A stretch of DNA of 64,000 nucleotides from Ruegeria atlantica (GCF_013032505.1 NZ_WQCG01000001.1:1-64000); one strand, 5' to 3'. Counted from the stretch's first letter, positions 26,791 to 36,667 are shown. The notes: generated from the sequence alone by a model not told the origin. Translations and numbers: made by a program.

Positions 26791-28040
26791 TGCTCGACGA
26801 TCGTTGCGTCGGCGCGAAGCTGTTCGATCAGGCTGTCGGCAAATGCCTGCAGACGTTGTTGAGTAAGGGCGTTGGCCACATCCACGCGTGTGGTGTCCTC
26901 GCCCCGGTCCAGAGTCCGTGTGCACAGCATCAGGAACTTGAGTGTCTGGCCGTTGTTCCCCGTCAGGGTCGTCGAAACTTCGTTCAGGTCCAGCTTGGAC
27001 AGTTCAAGTGCCACGTCACGCGGGATCTCGGACGGGCTGGCGTCGACACGCTGCAAAACGCCTGCGGGTTGGCCCTTTGCGATGCCGTAGAGGTCGTCGC
27101 AGTTATCAATCTGTTCGCGCAGTTGGGCGGCGCGGGCAAGGGTTTCAGCACTGCGCCCGCCAGCCATGTTGTAGACTGCATAGTCGATCTTGGAATAACG
27201 CGGTGCACTGCTGCTTACCTCACGTAACCCACGCATTTGGAACAGAGCGATGGCATTGGGCAGCGACAAAGGTTGCGTGATGTCTCCGGTTTTGAGACCG
27301 AGAATCACGGGCTGCAGGGCAGGGGGCAGGTCGGTCAGGTTCAGCCATTCCAGTCTTCCGCCATCATTACGCGTACCCGCTGCCGAATATTGCGTTGCGG
27401 CCGAAGAAAACGCATCGAAACCTTCAAGCTGCGCAATCTCTTCGGCCAGCAATTCGGCTTGGGCCAAAGTCTGAGGTGTGACCGGAATAATGATCTCTGA
27501 CATCAGAACCTGGAGGCCACCGCTTCCGGCTTGCCCCATGGCCCGGTTGATCTCGTCTTCGCTGGGTCTGGCTTGCGACAGAAAGCGCGCACTGACGAAA
27601 TCCCGCCACGACAACTGATCCGCGACGAAATCCCGGACCGTTTCAGGGGACACACCCGAGTCGCCCAGCAATTGCAGGAACTCTTCCGTCGAAAGACGGC
27701 CACGGGCGGCGAATTCATCAATGCCCACCTGGATGTCTTCGGGCGCGACTTCGATTCCCGCGTCGCGCATGGCCTGTTTGCGCAGCCGTTCCTCGATCAG
27801 CGCTTCGCGAACTTCGTCCTCGGACGCGCCGGGGGCACCTAGAACGGTCAGGAATTGCTGGCGTTGGTCAAGTTCGTACCAGGTGACGATGTCCTGATTA
27901 ACCTTGATAGCAGGGGAAAACAGGCTCTGGGCCTGGCTTTGACCAGTGGATAGCGACAGCAAGGCAGCAGCCAGTGCCGGTGCAACCGGTTTTAGCCAAC
28001 CGGAACGAATGAATCGCGAGAAACCTGAAATCAACTGCAT
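26787..28040 (-). CDS. surA: Periplasmic chaperone SurA (peptidylprolyl isomerase)
   Basis: Escorts outer-membrane proteins such as LptD through the periplasm. The 417-residue protein has a signal peptide (basic start, hydrophobic to about residue 37, cleavage near QAQS), a SurA N-terminal helical domain (VNQDIVTWYELDQRQQF), a parvulin-like domain around residues 170-270 (GGRLEWLNLTDLPP, GDITQPL) and a C-terminal helix. Only one parvulin domain is evident against two in E. coli. It overlaps the lptD stop by ten bases and pdxA by four. Confidence 0.88.
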   Translation of the reverse strand: MQLISGFSRFIRSGWLKPVAPALAAALLSLSTGQSQAQSLFSPAIKVNQDIVTWYELDQRQQFLTVLGAPGASEDEVREALIEERLRKQAMRDAGIEVAPEDIQVGIDEFAARGRLSTEEFLQLLGDSGVSPETVRDFVADQLSWRDFVSARFLSQARPSEDEINRAMGQAGSGGLQVLMSEIIIPVTPQTLAQAELLAEEIAQLEGFDAFSSAATQYSAAGTRNDGGRLEWLNLTDLPPALQPVILGLKTGDITQPLSLPNAIALFQMRGLREVSSSAPRYSKIDYAVYNMAGGRSAETLARAAQLREQIDNCDDLYGIAKGQPAGVLQRVDASPSEIPRDVALELSKLDLNEVSTTLTGNNGQTLKFLMLCTRTLDRGEDTTRVDVANALTQQRLQAFADSLIEQLRADATIVEQ

Positions 28041-30193
28041 CTTCTCTTGTACTGTTGGCCGCCACCCTCGACGGAGTAACCTGTCAGGGCTACGGTAAAC
28101 CCGAATTCTGTCGAAGGCTCAATACTTGATGATGAGGTAAATCGCCTGCTGACGGTCATGTTAACCTTTACACACTCATTCTGGTACGTGACGCCCAGCC
28201 CATAACGGATCGGTTCGGATTCGCTGAGGTCATAGCGCGCATAGGCCTGCGTCAACCAGTTCTGGTCAACAAGGTAGCGTCCATCCATCCGGATTTCGGA
28301 GATCTCATCATCCACGTTCTCCGCCGGATCCGGCTCTTGCCAGACATAGCTGCCGTTAATGCCGACAATCGGCTTGTTCCAGCCCGCGCGAACTTCGGCT
28401 TTGGCAAAGCTGAAATCCCCATTCAGAAGGCCACGCCCTGCCAGGGACCAGCCATTTGCGGTTTGCAATTGACCGGCCAGCAAGACATCAGACGCGGTGC
28501 CCTGAAGGCCTGACGTCAGGTTGAAGTTGGGGTCAGCGGTCGAGCGGAAGACCTGACCGACGGTAGCAAGCGCACGCCAGCCATTTGCGCCATAGCGCGC
28601 CCAATTGACCCCGAATACCGCAGTCGCGCCGTCTTCGCGGCGATCCGGGGCCGGGAAACGGGACAAGGCCAACAGGTTGCCCTGATCGAATTCCTGAAAG
28701 GTGCTTTCGTCATTGGGTACGTCCTGGTCGGTCACATTCGTCCAACCGATTTGCGCAATGGGCTCTAGCACTTGCGTGGCGCCGGATTTCTCCCGGCGAG
28801 TCATCGGATATCGCAGCGTGAGCGCGGCGCGCGGGGCTGCGCGTGTCACCCGGTCGGGGTACTGGCTGTCATCCCGGATGTCGAAGATATCGACCGATGT
28901 CCCGAACCGGGCATCGGCCCTTAGACCGGACGCGAAAATCCAGCTGCGCATCCAGTCCGCATCGAATGTTGCGCGCGCGACGTCGCGGCCAACGATATCC
29001 TGATCACTGGTGCGGGTGTGATTGTGGGCCACAAAGCCCAGCCGCACTTCACCGCCGATAGAAGAGGGAAAATAGCGTTTCTGGAAATACAGGTCGAAAA
29101 TCCGCGATGGGATCACTTCCTCATTTTCGCTGTCACGCAGGGATTTGTAATGGATGAAACTGGTGCGGAAGGCGGTATCGCGTTTGATCCGCTCAAGTGC
29201 GATTTCGCTGCGCAGCCGGTCAAAGTCGGGCAGGCCATAGTCGGCGAGATAGGCGTTGTCTGACGTCGTCTTCAGATCAAACAGAAGGCGGAAGTCGTTG
29301 TTCAGGTTGAAGAAACCGTTAGCAAAAAGGTATCCCCGATCCTCATTCTCTTGCAGGTCGTCGCGAGTGAAAGCGCCGTTCAACTCGATCCGTCCACGCT
29401 TGAACGCCTGGCGATAGCGATAACCAAGTGTTCTTGTTTTCCCGGAAATATAAGGGGTAAGCGTCAGGTCCCTGTGGTCGCCAAGCTTAAAGAAATACGG
29501 CACCTGCACGCCAGTTCCCAACTGCGACGTGGTGCGAATAGATGGCACAAGGAAACCAGTCGCGCGATCCAGAGTCGGGTCGGGTAGGCGCAGATAGGGG
29601 AAGTAGAAGACTGGAAAATCCAGTATTCGGAACTGTGCCCCTTCGAAATACAGCTGACGCTCCAATTGGTCATGTGTCACTTTGCGGGCGCGGATTTGCC
29701 ACAGCGGCGGTTTCCCATTGGCGCAGACGTGGCAGGACGTGGCCGAGACCTTGCTGAACTGTGTGTAACGCCCCCCGGCGCGTGCGGCTTGGACCGAGGC
29801 GATCTGAACCTGCTGATCGAACACCATGCGGGCTCCGATCAGAAGACCGTTCATGATCCCGTCATCCAGCTCGGCAGAATCGGCCAGCATCGTGGTCGCG
29901 CCGCCCTGATCAATGCGCACTGGGCCTTCCAGCGACAGATTGCCTGTTTCGCGATCATATGTGATGCGCGTAGCCGTTACCTTGATGTCGCCCTGGAAGG
30001 CTTCGACATTGCCTTCAGCTACCAAGTTACGCTCGGGCGTGATAAAAATTCGGTCGGCTACCAGCAGGGCGGGCTCATCTTCTTGCGCGGTACCCTGCGC
30101 CGCATCCGCGTTGGTCTGGGATTGCGCGATTGCGCCTGCGGGCATCACCAGCGCGACGGCACCGGACAGCAGCAAACTGGTAATAAGCCGCAT
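28031..30193 (-). CDS. lptD: LPS-assembly outer membrane protein LptD
   Basis: Beta-barrel that inserts lipopolysaccharide into the outer leaflet. The 720-residue protein has a signal peptide ending AIAQS, an OstA/LptA-like N-terminal domain (LLVADRIFITPERNLVAEGNVEAF) and a long barrel region of alternating aromatic strands. It has four Cys: a CxxC pair (SCHVC) after the N-terminal domain, one in NECVKV, and one at the penultimate residue. This allows the two long-range disulfides known for LptD, though spacing differs from E. coli. ATG overlaps the lptG stop (TGATG). Confidence 0.93.
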   Translation of the reverse strand: MRLITSLLLSGAVALVMPAGAIAQSQTNADAAQGTAQEDEPALLVADRIFITPERNLVAEGNVEAFQGDIKVTATRITYDRETGNLSLEGPVRIDQGGATTMLADSAELDDGIMNGLLIGARMVFDQQVQIASVQAARAGGRYTQFSKVSATSCHVCANGKPPLWQIRARKVTHDQLERQLYFEGAQFRILDFPVFYFPYLRLPDPTLDRATGFLVPSIRTTSQLGTGVQVPYFFKLGDHRDLTLTPYISGKTRTLGYRYRQAFKRGRIELNGAFTRDDLQENEDRGYLFANGFFNLNNDFRLLFDLKTTSDNAYLADYGLPDFDRLRSEIALERIKRDTAFRTSFIHYKSLRDSENEEVIPSRIFDLYFQKRYFPSSIGGEVRLGFVAHNHTRTSDQDIVGRDVARATFDADWMRSWIFASGLRADARFGTSVDIFDIRDDSQYPDRVTRAAPRAALTLRYPMTRREKSGATQVLEPIAQIGWTNVTDQDVPNDESTFQEFDQGNLLALSRFPAPDRREDGATAVFGVNWARYGANGWRALATVGQVFRSTADPNFNLTSGLQGTASDVLLAGQLQTANGWSLAGRGLLNGDFSFAKAEVRAGWNKPIVGINGSYVWQEPDPAENVDDEISEIRMDGRYLVDQNWLTQAYARYDLSESEPIRYGLGVTYQNECVKVNMTVSRRFTSSSSIEPSTEFGFTVALTGYSVEGGGQQYKRRCS

Positions 30194-31293
30194 CAGCCGT
30201 CCTCCGCATGGAGTAAAAGGCCGAGGGACAGTAGAATGGCTGCAAAGGGCGGAGCCCAGGCCGCGACTAAGATAGGCAATTGACCGTTTTCCCCTAGAAT
30301 TTGGGCAAAGTTGCGAATGAAGTAGATACCGAAGCCCAGCAGAACGGCGGTCAGAACCGCGATCCCGGTGCCGCCAAATCGGACGTGGCGCATGGTGAAT
30401 GCCGCGCCTATCAGAACCATCGACATCAAGAACAGGGGCCGGGCGAGCTGTACCTGTAGCCAGACCTCGTATTGCTTGGTGGAAAATCCGGCCTCACGCA
30501 GGTCGCGGATTAGTTCCGGCAAATCGTACACCGAAACGGAGTCCTGTTCGCCAAGTGTGTCTAAGATCCGTTGGCGGGTGAGCGAGGTCGGAACCTCAAG
30601 CCGCTCATGTTCGGTGGCGTGGGTTTCAGGATTCACGCCACCTTCCAGCGACCAGATCTTTGCATTGGTCAGGATCCATGTTCCGTTTTCCAGGTCAGCC
30701 CGATCTGCCACGATCTGCTGGGTCGGAGTGCCATCTGGAGCGAAGGTAATGATCGTCACCTGATTAAGGGTAAACGTGTCCCCGTTCGATGTGTCCTTGG
30801 CGTGAATCACCGATTGACCGTTGGCTGAACCCTGCCGCAGCCACAAACCCTCGGCGCTGATCGACAGTGTTGAACCGCCATTGTTTTTGTAGGACTCAGC
30901 AAGCCGTTTATATTCTTCCGATGTTGCAGCCGCGATGGGATTCAGCATTCCAACGGCCATAGCGCCAATGATCACTGCGATCACCACAGGAGCTAACAGC
31001 GCGCGGATGCCAGATCGGCCAGTGGCGCGGGTGACGACCAGTTCCGAGCTACGGGCCAGCCCGATAAATAACGCGATCGTGGATAGGATAACGAGCAACG
31101 GCAGCATTTCGCTGATCGCGGCAGGTGTGTTCAAAAGGGTTAATTGTAGAAGCTGACCAAAGGACAGATTGGCTTCGTCAAATCGGCGCACCTGTTCGAT
31201 CAGGTCGATCAGAATCATCAGCGCCAGAAATATGCTGCCGATGACCAGAAAGCTTTGAATAAATCGGCGGGCGAAGTAGCGGTCAAGGATCAC
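30193..31293 (-). CDS. lptG: LPS export ABC transporter permease LptG
   Basis: Inner-membrane half of the LptB2FG extractor. The 366-residue protein has three membrane helices near the N-terminus (ILDRYFARRFIQSF, EMLPLLVILSTIALFIG), a periplasmic beta-jellyroll domain from about residue 130 to 260, and three C-terminal helices (RPLFLMSMVLIGAAF, TGIAVLTAVLLGFGIYF). The GTG start at 31293 has GGAGG six bases upstream. It heads the operon with lptD, surA and pdxA. Its usual partner gene lptF is not found directly upstream. Confidence 0.93.
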   Translation of the reverse strand: MILDRYFARRFIQSFLVIGSIFLALMILIDLIEQVRRFDEANLSFGQLLQLTLLNTPAAISEMLPLLVILSTIALFIGLARSSELVVTRATGRSGIRALLAPVVIAVIIGAMAVGMLNPIAAATSEEYKRLAESYKNNGGSTLSISAEGLWLRQGSANGQSVIHAKDTSNGDTFTLNQVTIITFAPDGTPTQQIVADRADLENGTWILTNAKIWSLEGGVNPETHATEHERLEVPTSLTRQRILDTLGEQDSVSVYDLPELIRDLREAGFSTKQYEVWLQVQLARPLFLMSMVLIGAAFTMRHVRFGGTGIAVLTAVLLGFGIYFIRNFAQILGENGQLPILVAAWAPPFAAILLSLGLLLHAEDG

Positions 31294-31533
31294 GTAGGAC
31301 CTCCTGCCGAAAATGCGCTCTGGCAGCCCGTGGCCAGGTGCAGACCAGAATCACCGCTGCACGCATTAGTGCGCGACGGCCTATGCCCGCTCTGTCTTGC
31401 CAAAACCTTCTCCCCCGAGCCTGTCGGATTTTTTCCGGGACTGTAATGCAATTGCGAGCCGGGGAAAACTGCTATCTGGTCAAGCCGCGCGGCGCGGGCT
31501 AGGTCTTGGTGAACTGATTTTGAGGAGTTTGCA
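31294..31533. other. Divergent intergenic region lptG/pepA
   Basis: 240 bases between divergent lptG and pepA. All three minus-strand frames were read: none continues far enough to hold lptF, and the longest partial frame carries stops within about 60 codons. A 27-codon minus-strand frame (ATG near 31373) ends where lptG begins, but nothing about it resembles an LptF C-terminus. The region must hold promoters for both directions; none is clear. Confidence 0.5.
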
Positions 31534-33000
31534 ATGAGCAGTCTTGTACCGATCCTTTTCCAGGCCCCCGATATGGATGCGATGGCGCAAGCCGAAGGGC
31601 GTGTGGCCATTATCATACCGTCCGACGGCAAGATGAATCCTGCTGCGCGGCGTGCAAACCGTCTGACCCGCGGCGCCGTTGCGCGGCTTGTCGAAAGCGA
31701 GCGTTTCGAAAAGGTAAAATCCGGTGACGTGATCTCGATGGCATGGCCCGGCGGCATGACGGCCGAGGCGCTGGACGTTCTGGTTCTGCCACGCCGTCCG
31801 GAACCAGCCGAAGCGCGAAAGGCCGGTGCCGCGCTGGCAAAACTTGCGGGCAGCAAGGATCTGCTGGTGATGGCCGGCAATCAGGTCAAGGCCGAGGATT
31901 TGGCTATGGGCATCGCGCTGCGTAGCTATGACTTTGACGCGCACAAAACCAAGGAATCTGACAAGGCCGGTTCGGTTACCATAAGCCACCAGAAGGCCGA
32001 TGAGGTCGGGGCCGCGTTTGAGCCGCTCTACGCCGTAGCTGACGGCGTGCGGATGACCCGCGATCTGACCAACGAACCTGCTAACGTCCTGACCACCACC
32101 GAATTCGCTGATCGTCTGGACGAGATGAAAGCACTGGGCCTTGAGGTCGAAGTGCTGGAAGAGGACAAGCTGGCCGAGTTGGGCATGCGCACTTTGCTGA
32201 GTGTCGGGCAGGGGTCTGTCAGCCCGTCAAAGGTTGTGGTGATGCAATGGAACGGCGGCGACAAGGATGACGCGCCGCTGGCTCTGGTTGGCAAAGGTGT
32301 CGTATTCGACACCGGTGGCATCTCGCTGAAACCGGCGGGCGGTATGGAAGACATGACCATGGACATGGGTGGCGCGGGCGTCGTTGCAGGCACCATGCGC
32401 GCACTGGCTAAACGTAAGGCCAAGGCCAACGTTGTAGGTCTGGTCGGTCTGGTTGAAAACATGCCTTCGGGCAATGCAACCCGGCCAGGCGACGTCGTTA
32501 AGTCCATGAAGGGCGACACGGTCGAGATCATCAACACCGATGCCGAGGGTCGCTTGGTTCTGTGCGACGTGATGTGGTACGCGCAGGAGCGTTTTCAGCC
32601 GGTGGGAATGGTCGATCTGGCCACCCTGACAGGTGCGATCATAATTGGGCTGGGTCATGAGAATGCCGGTGTCTTCTCGAACAATGACACATTCTGCAAT
32701 GCATTCCTGAAAGCGGCAGGCGCCGAGGATGAAGGTGCGTGGCGGATGCCTTTGGGCGAGGCTTACGACAAACAACTCAAGTCGCGGATTGCTGACATGA
32801 AGAACGTCGGCGGACGCCCGGCTGGCTCGATCACTGCCGCTCAGTTCCTGCAGCGTTTTGTAAAAGAAGACACGCCGTGGATTCACCTGGATATCGCCGG
32901 TGTGGCTTCGGTCTCATCCGAGACGTCCTACGCCCCCAAAGGCGCGACCGGCTGGGGCGTTCGCGCGCTCAGCCGTTTTGTGCAGGACAATTTCGAGTAA
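31534..33000 (+). CDS. pepA: Leucyl (cytosol) aminopeptidase
   Basis: M17 family dinuclear metallopeptidase releasing N-terminal residues from peptides; PepA can also bind DNA in some bacteria. The 488-residue protein has the metal/catalytic segments VGKGVVFDTGGISLKP (about 250-265), the MDMGGAG segment and the signature NTDAEGRLVL (333-342). TGAGGAG precedes ATG 31534 by seven bases. It is followed after five bases by holC, the conserved pepA-holC pair. Confidence 0.95.
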   Translation: MSSLVPILFQAPDMDAMAQAEGRVAIIIPSDGKMNPAARRANRLTRGAVARLVESERFEKVKSGDVISMAWPGGMTAEALDVLVLPRRPEPAEARKAGAALAKLAGSKDLLVMAGNQVKAEDLAMGIALRSYDFDAHKTKESDKAGSVTISHQKADEVGAAFEPLYAVADGVRMTRDLTNEPANVLTTTEFADRLDEMKALGLEVEVLEEDKLAELGMRTLLSVGQGSVSPSKVVVMQWNGGDKDDAPLALVGKGVVFDTGGISLKPAGGMEDMTMDMGGAGVVAGTMRALAKRKAKANVVGLVGLVENMPSGNATRPGDVVKSMKGDTVEIINTDAEGRLVLCDVMWYAQERFQPVGMVDLATLTGAIIIGLGHENAGVFSNNDTFCNAFLKAAGAEDEGAWRMPLGEAYDKQLKSRIADMKNVGGRPAGSITAAQFLQRFVKEDTPWIHLDIAGVASVSSETSYAPKGATGWGVRALSRFVQDNFE

Positions 33001-33004
33001 GCTG

Positions 33005-33463
33005 ATGGGTGCCGTCTATTTCTATCACCTGACCCGCCAACCGCTTGAGCACACCTTGCCGGTGCTGCTGGACAAGGCGCGGCAGGCCGGGTGGAAGATC
33101 GCCGTGCGGGGCACTGATCCTGCACGGATGGACTGGCTTGACGAAAAATTGTGGTTGGGACCCGAAGAAGGGTTCCTGCCACATGGTCGGGCAGGCGGCC
33201 CGCACGATGCTGCGCAGCCGATCCTGCTGACGACCGAGGCACAGGCCGCCAATGACCCGTCCTGTGTCATGGCGGTGGACGGCGCGCCGGTCGACCCTGA
33301 TGAGATCAAGAAGCTGGACCGTGTCTGCATCCTGTTTGACGGTAATGATAGCCACGCCGTTCAGCAGGCACGGGGACAGTGGAAAGCTCTGACGGGCGCG
33401 GGATGTTCCGCCCAATACTGGTCGGAGGAATCCGGACGCTGGGAAAAAAAGGCCGAGGTCTGA
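33005..33463 (+). CDS. holC: DNA polymerase III chi subunit
   Basis: Clamp-loader accessory protein that contacts SSB. The 152-residue product has the family N-terminus YFYHLTRQPLEHTLPVLLDKA, WLWLG-like segment DEKLWLGPEEGFLPHG, and the C-terminal VCILFDG...QQARGQWK. It starts five bases after the pepA stop, so the two are co-transcribed as in many proteobacteria. The open frame upstream lies inside pepA and is not used. Confidence 0.9.
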   Translation: MGAVYFYHLTRQPLEHTLPVLLDKARQAGWKIAVRGTDPARMDWLDEKLWLGPEEGFLPHGRAGGPHDAAQPILLTTEAQAANDPSCVMAVDGAPVDPDEIKKLDRVCILFDGNDSHAVQQARGQWKALTGAGCSAQYWSEESGRWEKKAEV

Positions 33464-33522
33464 GGCACAATTCGCCGACCGACGTCACACTGATCAATTG
33501 CGCGCGAGTGTATGACTGGCAA

Positions 33523-33546
33523 GGGCTCAATGACCGTTTTGAGCCC
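33523..33546. other. Perfect 8-bp stem-loop after holC
   Basis: GGGCTCAA (33523-33530) and TTGAGCCC (33539-33546) form a perfect stem with an eight-base loop. No U tract follows on either strand, so it is not a classic terminator. It lies in the 181-base gap between holC and the cyclase gene and may be a weak terminator or an operator. Confidence 0.35.
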
Positions 33547-33644
33547 AAACCGGTTGCGCTTTCTGGATGGGACCTCTTTGCTCTGACTACCGGGCTGACA
33601 TTGCTCTCTCTACAAGCTAGTTTCCAACAAGCGGGGAGAGCAAC

Positions 33645-35354
33645 ATGGAAAAGAGGCTTGCTGCGGTGCTGGCGGCTGATGTCGCCGGATACTCGGCGTT
33701 GATGGATCAGGATAGGGACGGCACACTCAAAGCGCTCAAGGCTTTCCGTGAGGATCATCTAATACCCGCTTTGGCAGCCCATGATGGTCGACTGATCAAA
33801 AGCATGGGCGACGGATGGATTGTTGAGTTTCGCTCCGCATCAGCCGCGACAGAATGCGCGATTGCTGTTCAGGTTGCTGAGCGACCGCAGGAAATCCAAA
33901 TCCGCATTGGCATACATACCGGGGAAGTCGTTTCGGAAGGCGATGACATATTCGGTGACGGTATCAACATAGCTGCCCGTCTCGAGGCATTAGCGGAACC
34001 CGGGCAAATATTGATTTCAGACACCGCACATAACAGCCTAGACAGGAATGCTGCCGCCTCGTTCTCTGGCGGCCAGCACGCCGAACTGAAGAACATTGCC
34101 CGCCCCGTTGGCGTGTGGCAGTGGCCTGTCGGTTCGGCGGCTACAAGTCCAACTGTCAAATCGGAGAAACCCGGTATTGCTGTGCTGCCGTTTGACAATA
34201 TGTCGGGCGACACTGAACAAGAGTTTTTCGCCGATGGAATTACCGAGGACATCATAACAGAGTTGTCTCGGTTTCGTTGGTTGATGGTCGTGGCGCGAAA
34301 CTCGTCTTTTACATTCAAAGGAAAGAGCACTGACATTCGCGAAGTTGGGCAGGCGCTCGGCGTGAGATATGTGCTTGAAGGGTCTGTGAGGCGCGCAGGC
34401 CAGCGTCTGCGGATAACAGGACAGTTAATTGATGCAGAGAATGGCAGCCATATTTGGGCCGATCGTTTCGATGGGATGCTGGACGATGTTTTTGACCTTC
34501 AAGATCAGGTCACACAGGACGTTGTCACGGCAATCGAACCGTCCGTTCGCCATGCCGAGACGGTTCGCGCTCGGGCGAAACCGACAGAAAACCTCGACGC
34601 GTATGAACTTTACCTCCAGGCTCAGTCACATTTTCACCTGCTGACCGACCAAGACAACCGTGAGGCCATTCGCCTTACACGTCTGGCGTTAGAGCGCGAT
34701 CCTGATTATTCGTCGGCAGCTGGATTGCTTGCGTGGCTGCATATTCAAAGGATGGTGCAAGGGCTGAAACCGATTGACGAAGGGCCGAAGGCCGCCGTAG
34801 CCGCAGCAGAACGTGTATTGTTAAGTGATCGAGCGGATGGAATTGCGTTGGCTTACGCCGCACACTCGATCTCTATGCTTGCACAAGACTTGCCGCGAGC
34901 TCGCGCAGTTTTCAAACAAGCACTAGCCGAAAATCCAAATGCTGCGACCGTTCACATGCTCGCTGGCATAAACCTGAATTTTCTCGACAGACCCGAAGAA
35001 GCTCTGGAACACGCGACACACTCGATCAATCTCAGCCCAAAAGATCCGATGCGGCACGCAGCCTATGTCGGGCAAGCCTCCGCATTTTTCCAACTTGGGC
35101 GTTACGCCGAAGCTGTAGAGGCCAATCGAAACGCCTTGGCCATTAGGGCGAAATTCGTGATTACGCATCTCATGCTCATCGCATCCTTGGCTCAAAACGG
35201 AGACCTTGAGTCAGCAACGGCTGCGGTATCTGAACTGAAGGAGCTTCGTCCAGATCTCGACATTAAAGAACAAACGAAACTCCCCATATTCAGCGTTCCC
35301 GAATGCTCGGAGCAATGGCGGGATGGATGGCTAAAAGCTGGCCTTCCAATCTGA
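33645..35354 (+). CDS. Class III adenylate/guanylate cyclase with TolB-like and TPR regions
   Basis: A 569-residue soluble signalling protein. Residues 1-155 form a class III cyclase domain: AAVLAADVAGYS with the first metal Asp, IKSMGDGWIVEF with the second, and GIHTGEVVSEGDDIFGDGINIAARLE. Residues 170-320 (IAVLPFDNMSGDTEQEFFADGITEDII and VRYVLEGSVRR) are the TolB/FlgO-like region often attached to these cyclases, and the C-terminal 250 residues are TPR-like helices. It likely makes cAMP; substrate-determining residues were not checked. GGGGAG lies upstream of ATG 33645. Confidence 0.88.
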   Translation: MEKRLAAVLAADVAGYSALMDQDRDGTLKALKAFREDHLIPALAAHDGRLIKSMGDGWIVEFRSASAATECAIAVQVAERPQEIQIRIGIHTGEVVSEGDDIFGDGINIAARLEALAEPGQILISDTAHNSLDRNAAASFSGGQHAELKNIARPVGVWQWPVGSAATSPTVKSEKPGIAVLPFDNMSGDTEQEFFADGITEDIITELSRFRWLMVVARNSSFTFKGKSTDIREVGQALGVRYVLEGSVRRAGQRLRITGQLIDAENGSHIWADRFDGMLDDVFDLQDQVTQDVVTAIEPSVRHAETVRARAKPTENLDAYELYLQAQSHFHLLTDQDNREAIRLTRLALERDPDYSSAAGLLAWLHIQRMVQGLKPIDEGPKAAVAAAERVLLSDRADGIALAYAAHSISMLAQDLPRARAVFKQALAENPNAATVHMLAGINLNFLDRPEEALEHATHSINLSPKDPMRHAAYVGQASAFFQLGRYAEAVEANRNALAIRAKFVITHLMLIASLAQNGDLESATAAVSELKELRPDLDIKEQTKLPIFSVPECSEQWRDGWLKAGLPI

Positions 35355-35620
35355 GAAAGCAAAATCAAGCAGGCGATCCAATCCAACGGCTTCTTCCGCA
35401 AACCGGCCATTGGAAATGTCTTTCCCTTCGAAAACAACTGCTAGAATACCCGTTTTATGGTGGCATACAGTGCCGTGGGATACGGCTGACATTTCTCCAC
35501 TCTTGGGATTGGACCGGCGCAAAACTGTATCCCTGTTGCACTTGAATTGAACGCGTTCGCCCTTGCTCTGGCAATTCCCTGCTTTAGGGTGCGCAGCGTT
35601 GCGAGCGGAAGGAATTTGAG
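35355..35620. other. 266-bp intergenic stretch
   Basis: Mostly non-coding. A 53-codon minus-strand frame (ATG 35492 to stop 35331) overlaps the end of the cyclase gene by 24 bases; GGAGAA sits too near its ATG and no homology is recognised, so it is not called a gene. The right end holds the leader of the aldo/keto reductase with GGAAGGAA seven bases before its ATG. Confidence 0.4.
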
Positions 35621-36667
35621 ATGAAAAAGAACCCATTGGGGCGCACTGGTATTGAAGTGACGGATTTGTGCCTTGGCACCATGACATTCGGCACGCAGAC
35701 CTCTGAGGCGGATGCGCATACGCAGATCGACATGGCGCTGGAAGCTGGGCTCAATTTTATTGACGCGGCTGAGATGTACCCAGTGAACCCGATCTCGAAA
35801 GAAACCGTGGGTCGGACTGAGGAAATTCTTGGCAATTGGATCGCGGCAAACCCTGCTCGGCGGGGGGAGTACGTTCTGGCGACCAAGCATTCGGGTGCTG
35901 GCTTTACCCATGCCCGTGACGGGGCACCGATCTCCGCGCAAACGATCCCCGAGGCGATCGAGGGGTCTTTGCGTCGGTTGCAGACTGATTGCATAGATCT
36001 TTATCAATTTCACTGGCCCAATCGCGGCAGCTACATGTTTCGGCAGAACTGGGAATATGCGCCTACCGGTCACAACACCGACGAAGTGTTGGAAAATATG
36101 CAGGAATGCCTTGAAGCCCTGCAAAAGCAGGTCGACAAGGGCAATATCCGGGCATTCGGCCTGTCGAATGAAAGCGCATGGGGCACCGCGCAATGGCTTC
36201 GATTGGCCGAGGAGACTGGCGCGCCGCGGGTCGTTTCGGTTCAAAATGAGTATTCGCTGCTTTGCCGCCATTTCGACACCGACATGGCCGAGTTAAGCGT
36301 GCACGAAGACGTCGGCTTGATGGCATTTTCTCCGCTGGGGGCGGGGTTTCTGACCGGCAAGTATCAGGACGGAGCGGTTCCCAAGGGCTCGCGCATGGAT
36401 TTGGTTCCGACCATGGGCGGGCGCAAATACGAACGTGTGTTTGGGGCCGTGGATGCCTACCTGGAAATCGCGCAGCGGCACGGACTGGACCCGGTGCATA
36501 TGGCGCTGGCGTGGTGTCGGACGCGGCCGTTCATGATGTCCGCCATTTTTGGCGCGAGCACAGTTTCGCAGCTGGCGCATATTCTGGACGGCAAGGACCT
36601 GCAATTGGGGGATGACGTCCTGAAGGACATCAGCGCGGCGCATCGCGCGCATCCGATGCCCTTCTAG
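35621..36667 (+). CDS. Aldo/keto reductase, Tas-like
   Basis: A 348-residue NADPH-dependent TIM-barrel oxidoreductase resembling E. coli Tas. Catalytic tetrad segments are seen: FIDAAEMYP (Asp and Tyr), LATKHSG (Lys) and YQFHWPN (His); the cofactor-binding end reads FGASTVSQL. The substrate, a carbonyl compound, is unknown. It runs towards the regulator gene at 36729 (convergent, 61 bases) and is probably a separate unit from the carnitine genes. Confidence 0.88.
   Translation: MKKNPLGRTGIEVTDLCLGTMTFGTQTSEADAHTQIDMALEAGLNFIDAAEMYPVNPISKETVGRTEEILGNWIAANPARRGEYVLATKHSGAGFTHARDGAPISAQTIPEAIEGSLRRLQTDCIDLYQFHWPNRGSYMFRQNWEYAPTGHNTDEVLENMQECLEALQKQVDKGNIRAFGLSNESAWGTAQWLRLAEETGAPRVVSVQNEYSLLCRHFDTDMAELSVHEDVGLMAFSPLGAGFLTGKYQDGAVPKGSRMDLVPTMGGRKYERVFGAVDAYLEIAQRHGLDPVHMALAWCRTRPFMMSAIFGASTVSQLAHILDGKDLQLGDDVLKDISAAHRAHPMPF

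Noticed and set aside
31294..31533. Possible remnant of lptF upstream of lptG
   Set aside because: The minus-strand frames are short and show no LptF-like hydrophobic segments, and no stable remnant could be aligned by eye; it is reported only as an absence.
35331..35492. 53-codon minus-strand frame at the end of the cyclase gene
   Set aside because: Overlaps the cyclase 3' end, the Shine-Dalgarno-like GGAGAA is too close to the ATG, and no homology or signal is recognised.
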